Origin: Bacteroidota bacterium
Lineage (GTDB): Bacteria > Bacteroidota > Ignavibacteria > Ignavibacteriales > Ignavibacteriaceae
Length of the DNA: 48,338 nt
Direction: 5' to 3'
NCBI GenBank assembly: GCA_021796135.1
Contig: JAJYOQ010000001.1
Coordinates: 1-48,338, forward strand
A model generated the notes under the pieces. It was not told where the DNA came from. It worked only from the letters and a program-made list of their open reading frames with translations, and did no database searches. This document shows, piece by piece, positions 38,803-48,280 of the stretch (its first letter is position 1; the number at the start of each line of letters is the position of its first letter). The position numbers and the translations under genes were made by a program.

Positions 38803-39767
38803 CAGTTACCTCCTTGATTTGTACTATGTGATTGTAATAATTCTTCCGCTTTCTTGCCGTACTCAGATCCCGGATCCAGTTCTGCTGCCTTCTGAAGCCA
38901 TTTCTTTGACTCGGCTAGATCGCCTTTAGCTAAGTTTACTATTCCTAAATCAAGAAACCCGATTTGATGTTTTGGGTCTATCTTGATCGCTCTCTCCATC
39001 TCTTTTATCGCTGTATCAAAATCTTTTAAATTGTAATAACATATTCCCATGTCTATTCTTGCATCGGGATCATTCGGTACCAGCGCTAAATATTGTTTGT
39101 AACTCTCTATCGCCTGATCATACATGTTTGCATCATTTCGTGCATGAGCTAAATCCAATATTGCAGATGTGTCTGAAGGATTGTCTTTAACTACCTGCTG
39201 AAGATCATTAATTTTCTGAATGCTGGCTAAATCTACTACTGAATTTGGATTCTGACTGGCAGTAATATTCTGATTTGCTTTTGGCGTGGGAGTTATAATA
39301 AAGTCTAATGCTCCGCTAAAGATTAATATTATTAAAGATATTCCGACTCCCACGGAAATAATTGCGATTATCTTCGCTCTGTTTAATCTTTTTAAATCCT
39401 GACTTTGTGTTTGCTGCCTTACATTGGATGAACTTGTCTTTGCTGCTTTTTTGAAATTTTGCTCTGATGCTTTTACCGCCTTTTTAACCGGAACTTTATT
39501 ATCTTTTTTTACTGCACTTTCAGAAGGCGGATTTGCATTATTTAACTTAGCTCCGCAGCCTGCACATATTGAATTACTCGGGTTATTCTCTTCACCGCAA
39601 TATTCACAAATTAATACCGGTCCGCTTTCAGAATTATCGGATTTATCATCAATTATTTTCGATTCTTCTGATAATTTATCTAGCTTCTTAATCTCAAAAC
39701 CACATTCCGGGCAAAACTTAAATTCTTGCTGTAATTTAATTCCGCAATTTGGGCAAAATTTATGCAT
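38802..39767 (-). CDS. Zinc-ribbon and TPR membrane protein
   Basis: A 321-residue protein. Two N-terminal zinc ribbons (Cys5, Cys8, Cys19, Cys22; then CEYCGEENNPSNSICAGCG near ~53-71) precede a basic linker, one TM helix (~132-152, AKIIAIISVGVGISLIILIF), and about three tetratricopeptide repeats (~180-310; SYKQYLALVPNDPDARIDMG, MERAIKIDPKHQIGFLDLG, WLQKAAELDPGSEYG). The topology suggests cytoplasmic ribbons and periplasmic TPRs that bind a partner protein. It follows HU by two bases and overlaps the mini-protein gene, forming one transcript. No specific function can be named. Confidence 0.88.
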   Translation of the reverse strand: MHKFCPNCGIKLQQEFKFCPECGFEIKKLDKLSEESKIIDDKSDNSESGPVLICEYCGEENNPSNSICAGCGAKLNNANPPSESAVKKDNKVPVKKAVKASEQNFKKAAKTSSSNVRQQTQSQDLKRLNRAKIIAIISVGVGISLIILIFSGALDFIITPTPKANQNITASQNPNSVVDLASIQKINDLQQVVKDNPSDTSAILDLAHARNDANMYDQAIESYKQYLALVPNDPDARIDMGICYYNLKDFDTAIKEMERAIKIDPKHQIGFLDLGIVNLAKGDLAESKKWLQKAAELDPGSEYGKKAEELLQSHSTNQGGN

Positions 39768-39769
39768 CC

Positions 39770-40063
39770 TTACTTTTTCTCTTTCATCCCCTGGTCAACT
39801 ATTTCCTTGAAGTCCTTTGAGAACTTAAATGCCGGAACATAATGCTCCGGTACAAAAACTGACGCTCCGCTTTTAGGATTGCGTGCCTGACGAGCATTTT
39901 TCTTCTTTACTCGATAGCTACCAAATCCTCTTATTTCTATTCCTTTACCTTCTTTAAGAGAGTCAATTACTGTTTTAAGAAAACCTTCGATAATTGCTTC
40001 AGTCTCTAATTTAGTTAAACCCGTTCCCGAAGCTACTTTATCAACAATATCTGCTTTAGTCAT
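39770..40063 (-). CDS. HU/IHF-family nucleoid DNA-binding protein
   Basis: A 97-residue histone-like protein. The N-terminal helix MTKADIVDKVASGTGLTK, central GKGIEIRGFGSYRVKKKNARQARNPKSG (the beta-arm signature begins at GFGSF/Y and the DNA-intercalating arm has ARNPKSG) and C-terminal PAFKFSKDFKEIV are all standard. It bends and compacts DNA as a dimer. First gene of the HU - zinc-ribbon/TPR - mini-protein transcript, with a credible promoter at 40106-40134. HU and IHF-beta-like forms cannot be separated by eye. Confidence 0.95.
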   Translation of the reverse strand: MTKADIVDKVASGTGLTKLETEAIIEGFLKTVIDSLKEGKGIEIRGFGSYRVKKKNARQARNPKSGASVFVPEHYVPAFKFSKDFKEIVDQGMKEKK

Positions 40064-40105
40064 TACATTATTCCAATCAAATTAAATTTTTTCTTTAAGA
40101 CGTTA

Positions 40106-40134
40106 AATTTATCAAAGTTAAGAGGGAAAATCAA
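40106..40134 (-). promoter_or_regulatory. Candidate promoter of the HU operon
   Basis: On the minus strand TTGATT (40134-40129), a 17-base spacer, then TAAATT (40111-40106), about 43 bases before the HU ATG at 40063. Spacing is ideal for a housekeeping sigma factor. Judged by eye. Confidence 0.5.
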
Positions 40135-40370
40135 ATAAAATATGGCTCAAAATAAGGATTTCTGATATCTCTATTTAAGAAGAAAAAACTATTAATTTGT
40201 TATAAACAGTGATTGTTAAATCGTAATACCTAAAAAATAATCAATTTTATGTCACAATATGAAAATTTTTCTCATATAGATAACCGTTTCCCATAAAATG
40301 CTTCCATATTAGGCTTATTACTGGTGGTATAATAGTTGATCCTTTTTATAGTAAATCTTAAGGAAAAACA
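40135..40370 (+). promoter_or_regulatory. Divergent spacer with an extended -10 element for the downstream small membrane protein
   Basis: No gene seen in this AT-rich spacer. TGGTATAAT (40325-40333) is a textbook extended -10 element, 38 bases before the ATG at 40371, without a convincing -35 box, as allowed for extended -10 promoters. AAGGAA before the ATG (40361-40366) is a fair ribosome site. Confidence 0.45.
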
Positions 40371-40760
40371 ATGAATTTACTCGATATTATCTTTTTCTCA
40401 CTGAAATTATTCGGCGCAGTCGCCTTTATAATTGTCGGTATTTCCTTTGCCGTTTATAAATTAAAATCGGCTTCAAGATTAAACAAAAAAGAAACCCTGG
40501 CTCCGGTTATTGAAAATGTACCGGAAATAATTATCCCCGAAATAGAAAACTATGCCCCTCCGGTGCGCCCTATTCAAAAACGCTTCGTTATTTTGAATGA
40601 AATAAATGGCGTGAATCCTGTCGGAGATAATTTGCATGATTCAATTGCTGAAGAATATCCGGCTAAAAATATTAATTCTTTAAATCAGGATAAACCCCTG
40701 AATATCTTTAGCCGTTATTCTAATAATAGTTTTGAACCTATGCACAAAATTAAATTATAA
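40371..40760 (+). CDS. Hypothetical single-TM protein
   Basis: A 129-residue protein not recognised. One N-terminal TM (~8-28, LKLFGAVAFIIVGISFAVYKL) is followed by a polar, probably unstructured region with prolines (ENYAPPVRPIQKRF) and no Cys. Codon use looks like its neighbours and a good -10 element lies upstream, so it seems a real gene. It lies tail to tail with the S9 peptidase gene; nothing nearby suggests a function. Confidence 0.7.
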   Translation: MNLLDIIFFSLKLFGAVAFIIVGISFAVYKLKSASRLNKKETLAPVIENVPEIIIPEIENYAPPVRPIQKRFVILNEINGVNPVGDNLHDSIAEEYPAKNINSLNQDKPLNIFSRYSNNSFEPMHKIKL

Positions 40761-40783
40761 TTGTTCTATTCCGTTTTGCGATA

Positions 40784-42859
40784 TTACTTTTTGAAACTTA
40801 AATTCCTCACTAATTGCTTTACATCGTAAGGCGCCGGCTCTCCGCCTAGATATTTATGAAACCAATCCAGGTGAGCATCATAATAAAGCGGCATTGATTT
40901 AATATTCGAAGGCCAATGACCGTCATTCTTAAAAATTATTAGTCTTGAAGGTATACCTAAAGTTTGTAATGTCGTAAAATATTCAATGCTTTGGGTGTAT
41001 GGAACTCGAAAATCTTTTTGCCCGGTTAAGATCAATGTCGGTGTTGAAAAATTCTTTGCATATGCAGACGGAGAAAACTTTTCATAATCTTTTGAATTCC
41101 AGGGCTGCCCTTTTAAATCATGATTTACAAACCATAACTCTTCCGTACTTCCCCACATAGAAGTCAAATCGTAAACTCCCATCATAGAAGCTATGCATTT
41201 GAATCGCTTTGTTTTTGCCTGAAACCAGTCCATCATGTAACCGCCGTATGACCAGCCCATAGCTCCCATCCTATGCTTATCAACATAAGGAAGTTTTTCT
41301 AGTGCATCTGTAACTTTCATTAAATCCTCAAATGGCTTTCCTCCCCAATCTCCGGAGATTTCTGCGGTATATGCCTGACCATAACCGGTAGATCCGTGCG
41401 GATTTGGAAATGCTACTACATATCCGGCTCCGGGATAAACTTGCCAGTCTCCTCTGAATGAATCCATCCATTGACTTTGCGGTCCTCCGTGTGCATTCAA
41501 AATTAATGGATATTTTTTATTGGGATCAAAGTTATGCGGCTTAACTATAAATACTTCAACTTTATGCCCCCCGACTCCGTCAACCCACATCTTTTCGGCA
41601 GGTCTTACGTCAACTTCTTCTAATAATTTTTTATTTAAATCGGTTACTTCTTCAGTGCTATTGTTTGATAAGTTGATTTTATAAATCTCACGGGGTTTTG
41701 CTACTGAACTTGCACCGTAAAATATAGATTTTGCATCTTTAGAGATTTCAAATCCAAATATTGACTTGTCTCCGGTAATATTTGTGATTTTATTATCGGA
41801 TAAATCAATTCTGTATATCGGCTCGTACCCTTCATGTTCTCCCATAAAATATATTGACTTTGAATCCGGACTCCACCTAAAATCATCTATCCAATTATCA
41901 AATTTAGAAGTAATTATTCTGGACTCCTTTGTCTGACGGTTATATATCGCAAGCCTAAATAAATCTGATTCGTAATTAGGAATTAATTGAGTTCTATAAG
42001 CTATATATTTTCCGTCGGGTGAGTACTCCGGCCATCCATCCCATGCTTTATTTTTTTCTGTAATATTAACTGCTGAACCTCCGGTGACCGGAACAATCCA
42101 TGAGTCCGCATTCGTCGAAGCTTCCGGATGCTTGTCATGATTAGATACAAAACATAATTCTTTGCTGTCAGGTGAAAAATTATATCCAATTCCTCCTCCT
42201 AACATAAATGTAGGAGAAACAAATTTCCCCGGAGTAACGTCTGTATAAGATTTTGTCTCTATATTATAAATAAATACATGTGTGTATTTGCCTGCAGAAT
42301 ATTCCGTCCAATGCCGGAACAATAAATGATCGGCTAGATATGCTTGTACCGGTCCGTGTTCGGATGCTGAATCAATTTCCTTATTGCATGCATCATTGGA
42401 ACCGCATTCCGGATAAACATCTGTAGAAAATGCTATGAGTTTTCCGTCCGGAGATAAAACCGGCGCATCTACTCCCGTCGATAAATCTGTTAACTGAGTT
42501 ATCTTGTTTTCTGAAAATGAATAATTAAAAATTTGAGGAGTCCCTTCTTTTATCGCTACAAAATCAATATTTCCGCTATTTGTCCATATTGGACTATAAT
42601 TCGTTTTACCGGTGTCAGGCAAAGCTTTTAACCCAGTTCCGTCTTCATTCATTACGTAAATATTCGTTACTGATTCTCCTTTTTCTAAATTATTATCGGT
42701 TACCGTAAAGGCTACCATTTTCCCGTCGTCTGAAATAACCGGCGTTCCTACTGAACGTACTTTATATAAATCAGCAATCGTAAAAGCTTTCTTTTGTGCA
42801 AATGTCACGGATAAAAAAAGTAACGCAACCGCTAATGCTTTGATACTAAAGATTTTCAT
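40784..42859 (-). CDS. Exported S9-family prolyl oligopeptidase-type peptidase
   Basis: A 691-residue serine peptidase with a Sec signal (1-21, ending TFA). An N-terminal beta-propeller with TolB/PD40-like strands (VISDDGKMVAF, APVLSPDGKLIAFS, WPEYSPDGKYIAY, FRWSPDSKSIYF) precedes an alpha/beta hydrolase domain (~440-690). The catalytic Ser537 sits in GWSYGGYMMDW, the Asp in LTGQKDFRVPY and the His in NDGHWP. It fits the dipeptidyl-peptidase/acylaminoacyl-peptidase branch of S9, cutting oligopeptides in the periplasm. Single-gene unit. Confidence 0.94.
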   Translation of the reverse strand: MKIFSIKALAVALLFLSVTFAQKKAFTIADLYKVRSVGTPVISDDGKMVAFTVTDNNLEKGESVTNIYVMNEDGTGLKALPDTGKTNYSPIWTNSGNIDFVAIKEGTPQIFNYSFSENKITQLTDLSTGVDAPVLSPDGKLIAFSTDVYPECGSNDACNKEIDSASEHGPVQAYLADHLLFRHWTEYSAGKYTHVFIYNIETKSYTDVTPGKFVSPTFMLGGGIGYNFSPDSKELCFVSNHDKHPEASTNADSWIVPVTGGSAVNITEKNKAWDGWPEYSPDGKYIAYRTQLIPNYESDLFRLAIYNRQTKESRIITSKFDNWIDDFRWSPDSKSIYFMGEHEGYEPIYRIDLSDNKITNITGDKSIFGFEISKDAKSIFYGASSVAKPREIYKINLSNNSTEEVTDLNKKLLEEVDVRPAEKMWVDGVGGHKVEVFIVKPHNFDPNKKYPLILNAHGGPQSQWMDSFRGDWQVYPGAGYVVAFPNPHGSTGYGQAYTAEISGDWGGKPFEDLMKVTDALEKLPYVDKHRMGAMGWSYGGYMMDWFQAKTKRFKCIASMMGVYDLTSMWGSTEELWFVNHDLKGQPWNSKDYEKFSPSAYAKNFSTPTLILTGQKDFRVPYTQSIEYFTTLQTLGIPSRLIIFKNDGHWPSNIKSMPLYYDAHLDWFHKYLGGEPAPYDVKQLVRNLSFKK

Positions 42860-42894
42860 AATATAACTCGTCTTTTTAGTTAATAATTTTGCTC

Positions 42895-43911
42895 TTAAAT
42901 TTTTGGCAGTCTTTCAAGGTATGAACTGTTTGATAGTATTGCAAAGGATTCTGTCTTTCTTAATTCATCAAGATTTAAACAGTTCATATAACTCATTGAA
43001 CTTTTTAATCCATCCGATATGTTATCTATTACGCTCTTAACCGCTCCTTTATAAGCTACCATCGTTTCTTCACCTTCAATAAATTCATTCCGCATCTTTA
43101 CTCCGAATGAAGCGGAACCGCGATATTTTTTCCATAACTGTCCGTTATACTTTATTATCTCGCCCGGAGTTTCACGGGTTCCCGAAAGCATCCTGCCGAG
43201 CATTACACAATCTGCTCCGAGCGCAATTGCTTTTGCTACATCTCCCGGACTTTTTATCCCTCCGTCTGCAATGACTTTTATTTTTAATTTTTTTTCTTCC
43301 CGCGATGTTAATACACCCAGCAATGATGAAACTTGCCCTATCCCTATTCCCGTTTGTATTGATGTCGTGCATACACTGCCGCTTCCGATTCCTACCCTTA
43401 CAGCATCGGCTCCCGCACTTTCAAGTAATTGAAGTGTAGATCCGTGCGCAATATTTCCAACTATTACTTGTACATCAATATTTTTCTTGATTTCTTCGGT
43501 CTTATGCAATACTTCATTATTATTGGCATTTGCAGTATCAATACATATTATTTTTTGATGCTCGCTTAACGCCTTTATAATATCTAAAGGAGTATTCAAA
43601 GCTACGGAAACAGATTTTACTAGCGATTCGCTATTTTTATCTTTTAGTATTTCTTCCAGTGAACTGTCAAATCGATTTAAAATTCCTAAACAACCTAACT
43701 TTGTTAATTCTTTAGCCATCTCAAGTCCGGTTACTGTGTCCATGGGACTGGAAATTACCGGCAGTGATAAATCTAAGTTAAGAAATTTATAATTCGTTGA
43801 AGCTTCTGTGCGGGATTTAATGCGGGATATTTCTGTGGGTACTAAACTAATATCGTCATATGTTAATGATTGGTGATAATTGTTCAATTCTTTTTTTGAA
43901 TATATTTTCAT
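42895..43911 (-). CDS. IMP dehydrogenase/GMP reductase family protein without CBS domains
   Basis: A 338-residue TIM-barrel enzyme of purine nucleotide interconversion. Landmarks are LTYDDISLVPTEIS (N-terminus), PVISSPMDTVTG, the phosphate loop with catalytic Cys181 (VGIGSGSVCTTS, with Ser-Ile where most members have Arg), VIADGGIKSPGDVAKAIALGADCVMLG, and a flap ending YRGSASFGV. There are no CBS domains between the halves. Size and the missing CBS pair favour GMP reductase (GMP to IMP plus ammonia) or a GuaB1-like enzyme over a normal IMPDH, but the direction is not settled. It lies 35 bases upstream of the S9 peptidase gene on the same strand. Confidence 0.88.
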   Translation of the reverse strand: MKIYSKKELNNYHQSLTYDDISLVPTEISRIKSRTEASTNYKFLNLDLSLPVISSPMDTVTGLEMAKELTKLGCLGILNRFDSSLEEILKDKNSESLVKSVSVALNTPLDIIKALSEHQKIICIDTANANNNEVLHKTEEIKKNIDVQVIVGNIAHGSTLQLLESAGADAVRVGIGSGSVCTTSIQTGIGIGQVSSLLGVLTSREEKKLKIKVIADGGIKSPGDVAKAIALGADCVMLGRMLSGTRETPGEIIKYNGQLWKKYRGSASFGVKMRNEFIEGEETMVAYKGAVKSVIDNISDGLKSSMSYMNCLNLDELRKTESFAILSNSSYLERLPKI

Positions 43912-43954
43912 TATGTATGATTTCCTTTTTGTATGTGTTTTTGAAAACTAAAAA

Positions 43955-45808
43955 TTATATGAGCGCCTCAATTTCATTTATGATTTGATCCATCTTATCT
44001 GTGGTCGCTTTAATCGGCTCCGGAGAATTCATGTCTACCCCGGCTTTCTTTAAAATATTTATGGGATAGTCTGAACTTCCCGAACTTAAAAAATTCATAT
44101 ATTTATCTAATGCTTCTTTTCCGCCTGTCTGTATTTTCTTTGCTAGAATTTCAGATGCCGCAAATCCTGTAGCATATTGGTAAACATAAAAATTGTAATA
44201 AAAATGAGGAATTCGCGACCATGTGTAACTTTCCTCTTCGTCAACTATCATATCTTTTCCCCAGTATTTCTGATAAACATCGCCGTACATTTTAGATAAT
44301 GATTCGGATGTCAATGCTTCGCCTCTTTCCGTTTTTTCATAACTTATCATCTCAAATTCCGCAAACATTGTCTGCCGGTAAAATGTAGCTGTAATATTGT
44401 TTAAATATTTTTCAAGAAGACTTAGCTTTTCTTCCTTGGAAGAAGCATTTTTAATTAAATAGTCCAGTAATAAAGATTCATTAAATGTTGATGCAACTTC
44501 CGCTAAAAAAATTGAATAGTTTGCATACGGATACGGCTGTGTGTTCCCGGTATAATACGAATGCATGTTATGTCCCATTTCATGGGCAAGCGTAAATACA
44601 TCATTTAGCAGTCCCGACCAATTCAGCAATACATAGGGATGCATTCCGAATGTAGTCCCTGAAGAATATGCACCGCTTCTTTTTGCCTGTGTTTCATATA
44701 CGTCAATCCAGCGGCTGTTAAATGCGGTCTCAATATCCGATATATATTTTGATCCCAATATTTTTAATGCGCTAATTACTATTGACTTCCCTTCTTCAAA
44801 AGAATATTTTTTATCTTTTACTGTATTGAATAGCGTAACATAAACATCATAGGGATGGATATTATCTAATTTCAATAATTTCTTTTTCAATGAAGCCCAT
44901 CGGTGAAGAGGTTTTAAATTATTGTTTGCGGATTCAATCAGATTATCATAAACCGACAGCGGAATATTGTTCTTGTTTAGCGATGCCTCTCTGGCTGATT
45001 TATAATTTCTAGCTTTTGCATTAAATATATTAGCTTTTAAATTTCCGTTGAACAATACTGAAAACGTATTAGAAAAATTTTTAAATGTTGTCAGATAACC
45101 TTTATAACTCCTCTGCCTGAAATCTCTGTCTGCAGAATATATTGCCGCTGTAAATCTTCCGTGGGAAAGTTCTATTTCGTTTTTATTGCTGTCTAAAATT
45201 GTGGGAAATTTTAATTCGGCATTTGTCATCATCGAATAAGTATTGTATGGAGTCAGTGATAATTCTCCCGCTAACGCAAGCAGCTCTTCTTTGTCTTTAC
45301 TTAAAGTGTGTACTTTTGATCTGATAACATCATCTATTAAATGTTTGTATATCTTAAGCTCTTCAATCTCATTTAACATATTGAATAACTTTTCTTCGGG
45401 TATCGATAATATTTCCGGCTTTATAAATGAACTCGCTGTCGATACTTTCATAAATAAATTATTCACTCTGTCTTCCATTGCCTGGTAAACCGGATTCTTT
45501 AGATCAGAGTCTTTTGATAAAAAAGCATAAAGATGAAGTCTTTCTAACTTTATTCCTATGCTGTCATCAAACTTTAAACATTCATATAATTGGCTCGAAG
45601 ATGAAGCAAGTCTGCCTTCAAATTTTTTATAATCATTTAGATTACTTTCAATGAATTTATAATCTTCCTCCCACTTCGAATTATCGGAGTATATCTGGGT
45701 TAGATCCCATTTATATTTTTCTTCTATTTCATTGCGGATTGGAAGTGCAGATGTGCCGGTATTTGTATAAAGTTTATTTTCAATTAAACTGTTCGTTTTT
45801 ATTGTCAC
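43955..45808 (-). CDS. pepF: Oligoendopeptidase F (M3B zinc metallopeptidase)
   Basis: Cytoplasmic zinc endopeptidase that degrades short peptides. The 617 residues show the PepF N-terminal segment (EIEEKYKWDLTQIYSDNSKWEED), the helical central domain and the catalytic motif HEMGHNMHSYY (zinc ligands His409 and His413, catalytic Glu410), followed by FLAEVASTFNESLL, which gives the third zinc ligand Glu. The C-terminal YQYATGFAAS and SSDYPINILKKAGVDM are typical of PepF. Forty-three bases separate it from the GMP-reductase-like gene, so it may be cotranscribed. Confidence 0.95.
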   Translation of the reverse strand: MTIKTNSLIENKLYTNTGTSALPIRNEIEEKYKWDLTQIYSDNSKWEEDYKFIESNLNDYKKFEGRLASSSSQLYECLKFDDSIGIKLERLHLYAFLSKDSDLKNPVYQAMEDRVNNLFMKVSTASSFIKPEILSIPEEKLFNMLNEIEELKIYKHLIDDVIRSKVHTLSKDKEELLALAGELSLTPYNTYSMMTNAELKFPTILDSNKNEIELSHGRFTAAIYSADRDFRQRSYKGYLTTFKNFSNTFSVLFNGNLKANIFNAKARNYKSAREASLNKNNIPLSVYDNLIESANNNLKPLHRWASLKKKLLKLDNIHPYDVYVTLFNTVKDKKYSFEEGKSIVISALKILGSKYISDIETAFNSRWIDVYETQAKRSGAYSSGTTFGMHPYVLLNWSGLLNDVFTLAHEMGHNMHSYYTGNTQPYPYANYSIFLAEVASTFNESLLLDYLIKNASSKEEKLSLLEKYLNNITATFYRQTMFAEFEMISYEKTERGEALTSESLSKMYGDVYQKYWGKDMIVDEEESYTWSRIPHFYYNFYVYQYATGFAASEILAKKIQTGGKEALDKYMNFLSSGSSDYPINILKKAGVDMNSPEPIKATTDKMDQIINEIEALI

Positions 45809-45887
45809 TTATTCCTCTTCATTAAAAATGATTCCTCAAATCTACATAATAATTTATTAAATTATTATGAGCAGAGAATCATTTTTT

Positions 45888-47057
45888 TTACCCTGCTCTT
45901 AATGCAGTAACTATATTCATTCTCGCAGCCCTTACTGACGGTAAAAAACCTCCCAAAAATCCCATGGCTAATGCAAACAATATAGAAATAACAATTATTG
46001 CCGGCGATAAAGCAAAGGAAAAAGCTAGTTCTGAAAATGAAGCAAAGTTCATTGTCGATATCGAAAAGAATTGCAAAAATGATGCGATCGCTACACCGAT
46101 TACTCCGCCGATAAATGATATAGATAAGGATTCAATTAAAAATGCCGCAAGAATACTCCTCCTGTTGAATCCTAATGACCTCAATGTGCCTATTTCAACA
46201 GTCCTGTTTGCAACGGCTGAATACATCGTAATCGTTGCCCCGATTGTTGCCCCGAAACTAAATATTATCGTTATAAAAATTCCCAGTACACTTATAAAAG
46301 TTACCATCATTTCTGATTGAGCCGCAAAATAATCTTTTTCAATCTTCGGCTCGTATTGATTTAATCGTAAATCTTTGTTGAATGCACTTTTAAAATCATC
46401 AAAATTATTCGGGTTGTCTAACTTCAATGTGACTGTCGAAACAGTACTTCCGCGATTAAATGCACTCGAAAGCTGTAGAGCATCTCCCCATAATTCCGAA
46501 TCAAATCCGCTTCCGTCTGATGTGAAAACACCTACTATCTTCCAGGAATCTCCCGCAAACTTTATATAACTTCCAAGCTTTGCTCCGGGATAATTTTTTT
46601 CTATCGCACTTCCGACTATCAATTCACGCAATCCCCACTGAAACATTCTGCCTTCAATAATTTTTACCTGCGGTCGAAGCTGACTTATTTCCGGTGAAAC
46701 TCCTCGTACTGTTATATTTCCTACTCCGCCTCCGTCTTTTGTGAGATTGATTATTACTACCGGTTCGTTCGATATTATCTGGCTGCCGTCGCTCGCTTTT
46801 TTAATATGCGGTAATGTCCTGATTACATCTTGTATGTCAGGTCCAATAATACTGGAAATCTCAGTGGTGGCAGCTTTTCTTAGTATTATAACATTATCAT
46901 TTGAACCGGTAGCGACTAATGTTTTCCTTATTCCGTATGCCATCATTAACACTGCCGTAAAAACAAATGCAACAAGCGCTATTCCCGATATTGTTATTGA
47001 TGTCGTTAGCTTTCTTGTCTTAAAGTTTCGAAAAATATATTTAAATGGAATCTTCAT
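45888..47057 (-). CDS. ABC transporter permease, MacB/FtsX type
   Basis: A 389-residue inner-membrane permease. One N-terminal TM (~20-42, TSITISGIALVAFVF) is followed by a large MacB-like periplasmic domain (~50-255) and three C-terminal TMs (~255-385) in an FtsX fold, with VEIGTLRSLGFNRRSILAAFL as the coupling helix facing the ATPase and a final FLPSVRAARMNIVTALRAG. It forms an operon with a second permease and an ATPase (48277-48338). The complex probably exports or extracts lipoproteins or peptides; substrate unknown. Confidence 0.92.
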   Translation of the reverse strand: MKIPFKYIFRNFKTRKLTTSITISGIALVAFVFTAVLMMAYGIRKTLVATGSNDNVIILRKAATTEISSIIGPDIQDVIRTLPHIKKASDGSQIISNEPVVIINLTKDGGGVGNITVRGVSPEISQLRPQVKIIEGRMFQWGLRELIVGSAIEKNYPGAKLGSYIKFAGDSWKIVGVFTSDGSGFDSELWGDALQLSSAFNRGSTVSTVTLKLDNPNNFDDFKSAFNKDLRLNQYEPKIEKDYFAAQSEMMVTFISVLGIFITIIFSFGATIGATITMYSAVANRTVEIGTLRSLGFNRRSILAAFLIESLSISFIGGVIGVAIASFLQFFSISTMNFASFSELAFSFALSPAIIVISILFALAMGFLGGFLPSVRAARMNIVTALRAG

Positions 47058-47119
47058 TTACTAAAACCTTCATATAAAAATTATCAAATTTTTGAATTCT
47101 TCATTTCCGGTATAAAAAA

Positions 47120-48280
47120 TTATCCTACGAATCTTATTCCGTCTACTATTTTTAAGGTTAATACTTTATGAATCGGGAAAATAGCGGCAACAACGCCTAT
47201 TATTAGGGATGCACTGCAGGCAAATATTATCGTTACCGGTTCAATTTCAAAAATCGGGAACATTCCTTTAGGAATAAATACCCCAAAACCATTTACTACG
47301 GGGAATGTCAGTAATAATCCTAATACTCCTCCTACTATGGATACTAACAGCGATTCTCCTAATATTATTATAGATAAATGCCTGCCGCTGAAACCTAGTG
47401 TTTTGAGTACTGCATATTCACGAGTCCTCTCTCTGGCTGCCATTATCATTGTATTCCCTAGTACAAGCATGATTATACCTATAATAACAAAAGAGATAAA
47501 ATTCATGGATGTGATTATGGCGCTCGATGATTGCAGAAATCCCTGCTGGAATGCCGCTTCTGTTTCTGTCTTTGTTTCGTTAGGTGAATTTTTAAATAAG
47601 TTATCAATCTGATTAGATATGCTTGCTGATTGCGCCGGATCATTTATTAAAACTACATACCATCCTATTTCATTCGCTCTCGCAGGCATCTCTTGTATCA
47701 TTCTTTCATTTAAATACGACCAGTGAAACAACATCTGCATCGCATCTGTCGATTTTAATTTCGGCTTATAAATTCCCGCAACTATAAAATCCCAATTCCC
47801 GGGATATATATCTCCGCTTAATGTCATTATATCTCCGACTTTCAGATGATATTTCTTCGCAACTTCATCTCCTATTACACAAGTATTTCTCTCTTTCTTG
47901 AATGTATCTAATTGATCTTTCGGAAGAATAAATTCATTGTAAACATCAAAGTATGTATCTGCGTCTATTGCCAGCCGCGCAAAGAAATTAGTTTTATCTA
48001 TGTAAGTCCCGCCGAACCAATTCGCATAAGTGACTTCTTTTACTCCGGGAATTTGTGTTATTTTTTCCCGGTATGATAACGGTAAAGGGAATATAAATGA
48101 TACGGACTGCCGGACTATCAGTCTGTTTGCCGATGATGCGTTAACTCCTGAATACCATGCCGTAACCACTGTGCGTAACGTACCAAATGCAATGACAGCT
48201 ACCGATATTCCCAATATTGTCAGAAATGTTCTAAGCTTATGCCGTAATGTATTTTTGAATATCAATTTTAATATTTTCAT
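47120..48280 (-). CDS. ABC transporter permease, MacB/FtsX type
   Basis: A 386-residue paralogue of the next permease: N-terminal TM (~17-38, TFLTILGISVAVIAFG), periplasmic domain, then three TMs including REYAVLKTLGFSGRHLSIII as the coupling segment and a final FPIHKVLTLKIVDGIRF. The two permeases probably form a heterodimer with the ATPase upstream. The ATG at 48280 overlaps the ATPase stop by four bases (ATGA), fixing the start and indicating coupling. Confidence 0.92.
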   Translation of the reverse strand: MKILKLIFKNTLRHKLRTFLTILGISVAVIAFGTLRTVVTAWYSGVNASSANRLIVRQSVSFIFPLPLSYREKITQIPGVKEVTYANWFGGTYIDKTNFFARLAIDADTYFDVYNEFILPKDQLDTFKKERNTCVIGDEVAKKYHLKVGDIMTLSGDIYPGNWDFIVAGIYKPKLKSTDAMQMLFHWSYLNERMIQEMPARANEIGWYVVLINDPAQSASISNQIDNLFKNSPNETKTETEAAFQQGFLQSSSAIITSMNFISFVIIGIIMLVLGNTMIMAARERTREYAVLKTLGFSGRHLSIIILGESLLVSIVGGVLGLLLTFPVVNGFGVFIPKGMFPIFEIEPVTIIFACSASLIIGVVAAIFPIHKVLTLKIVDGIRFVG

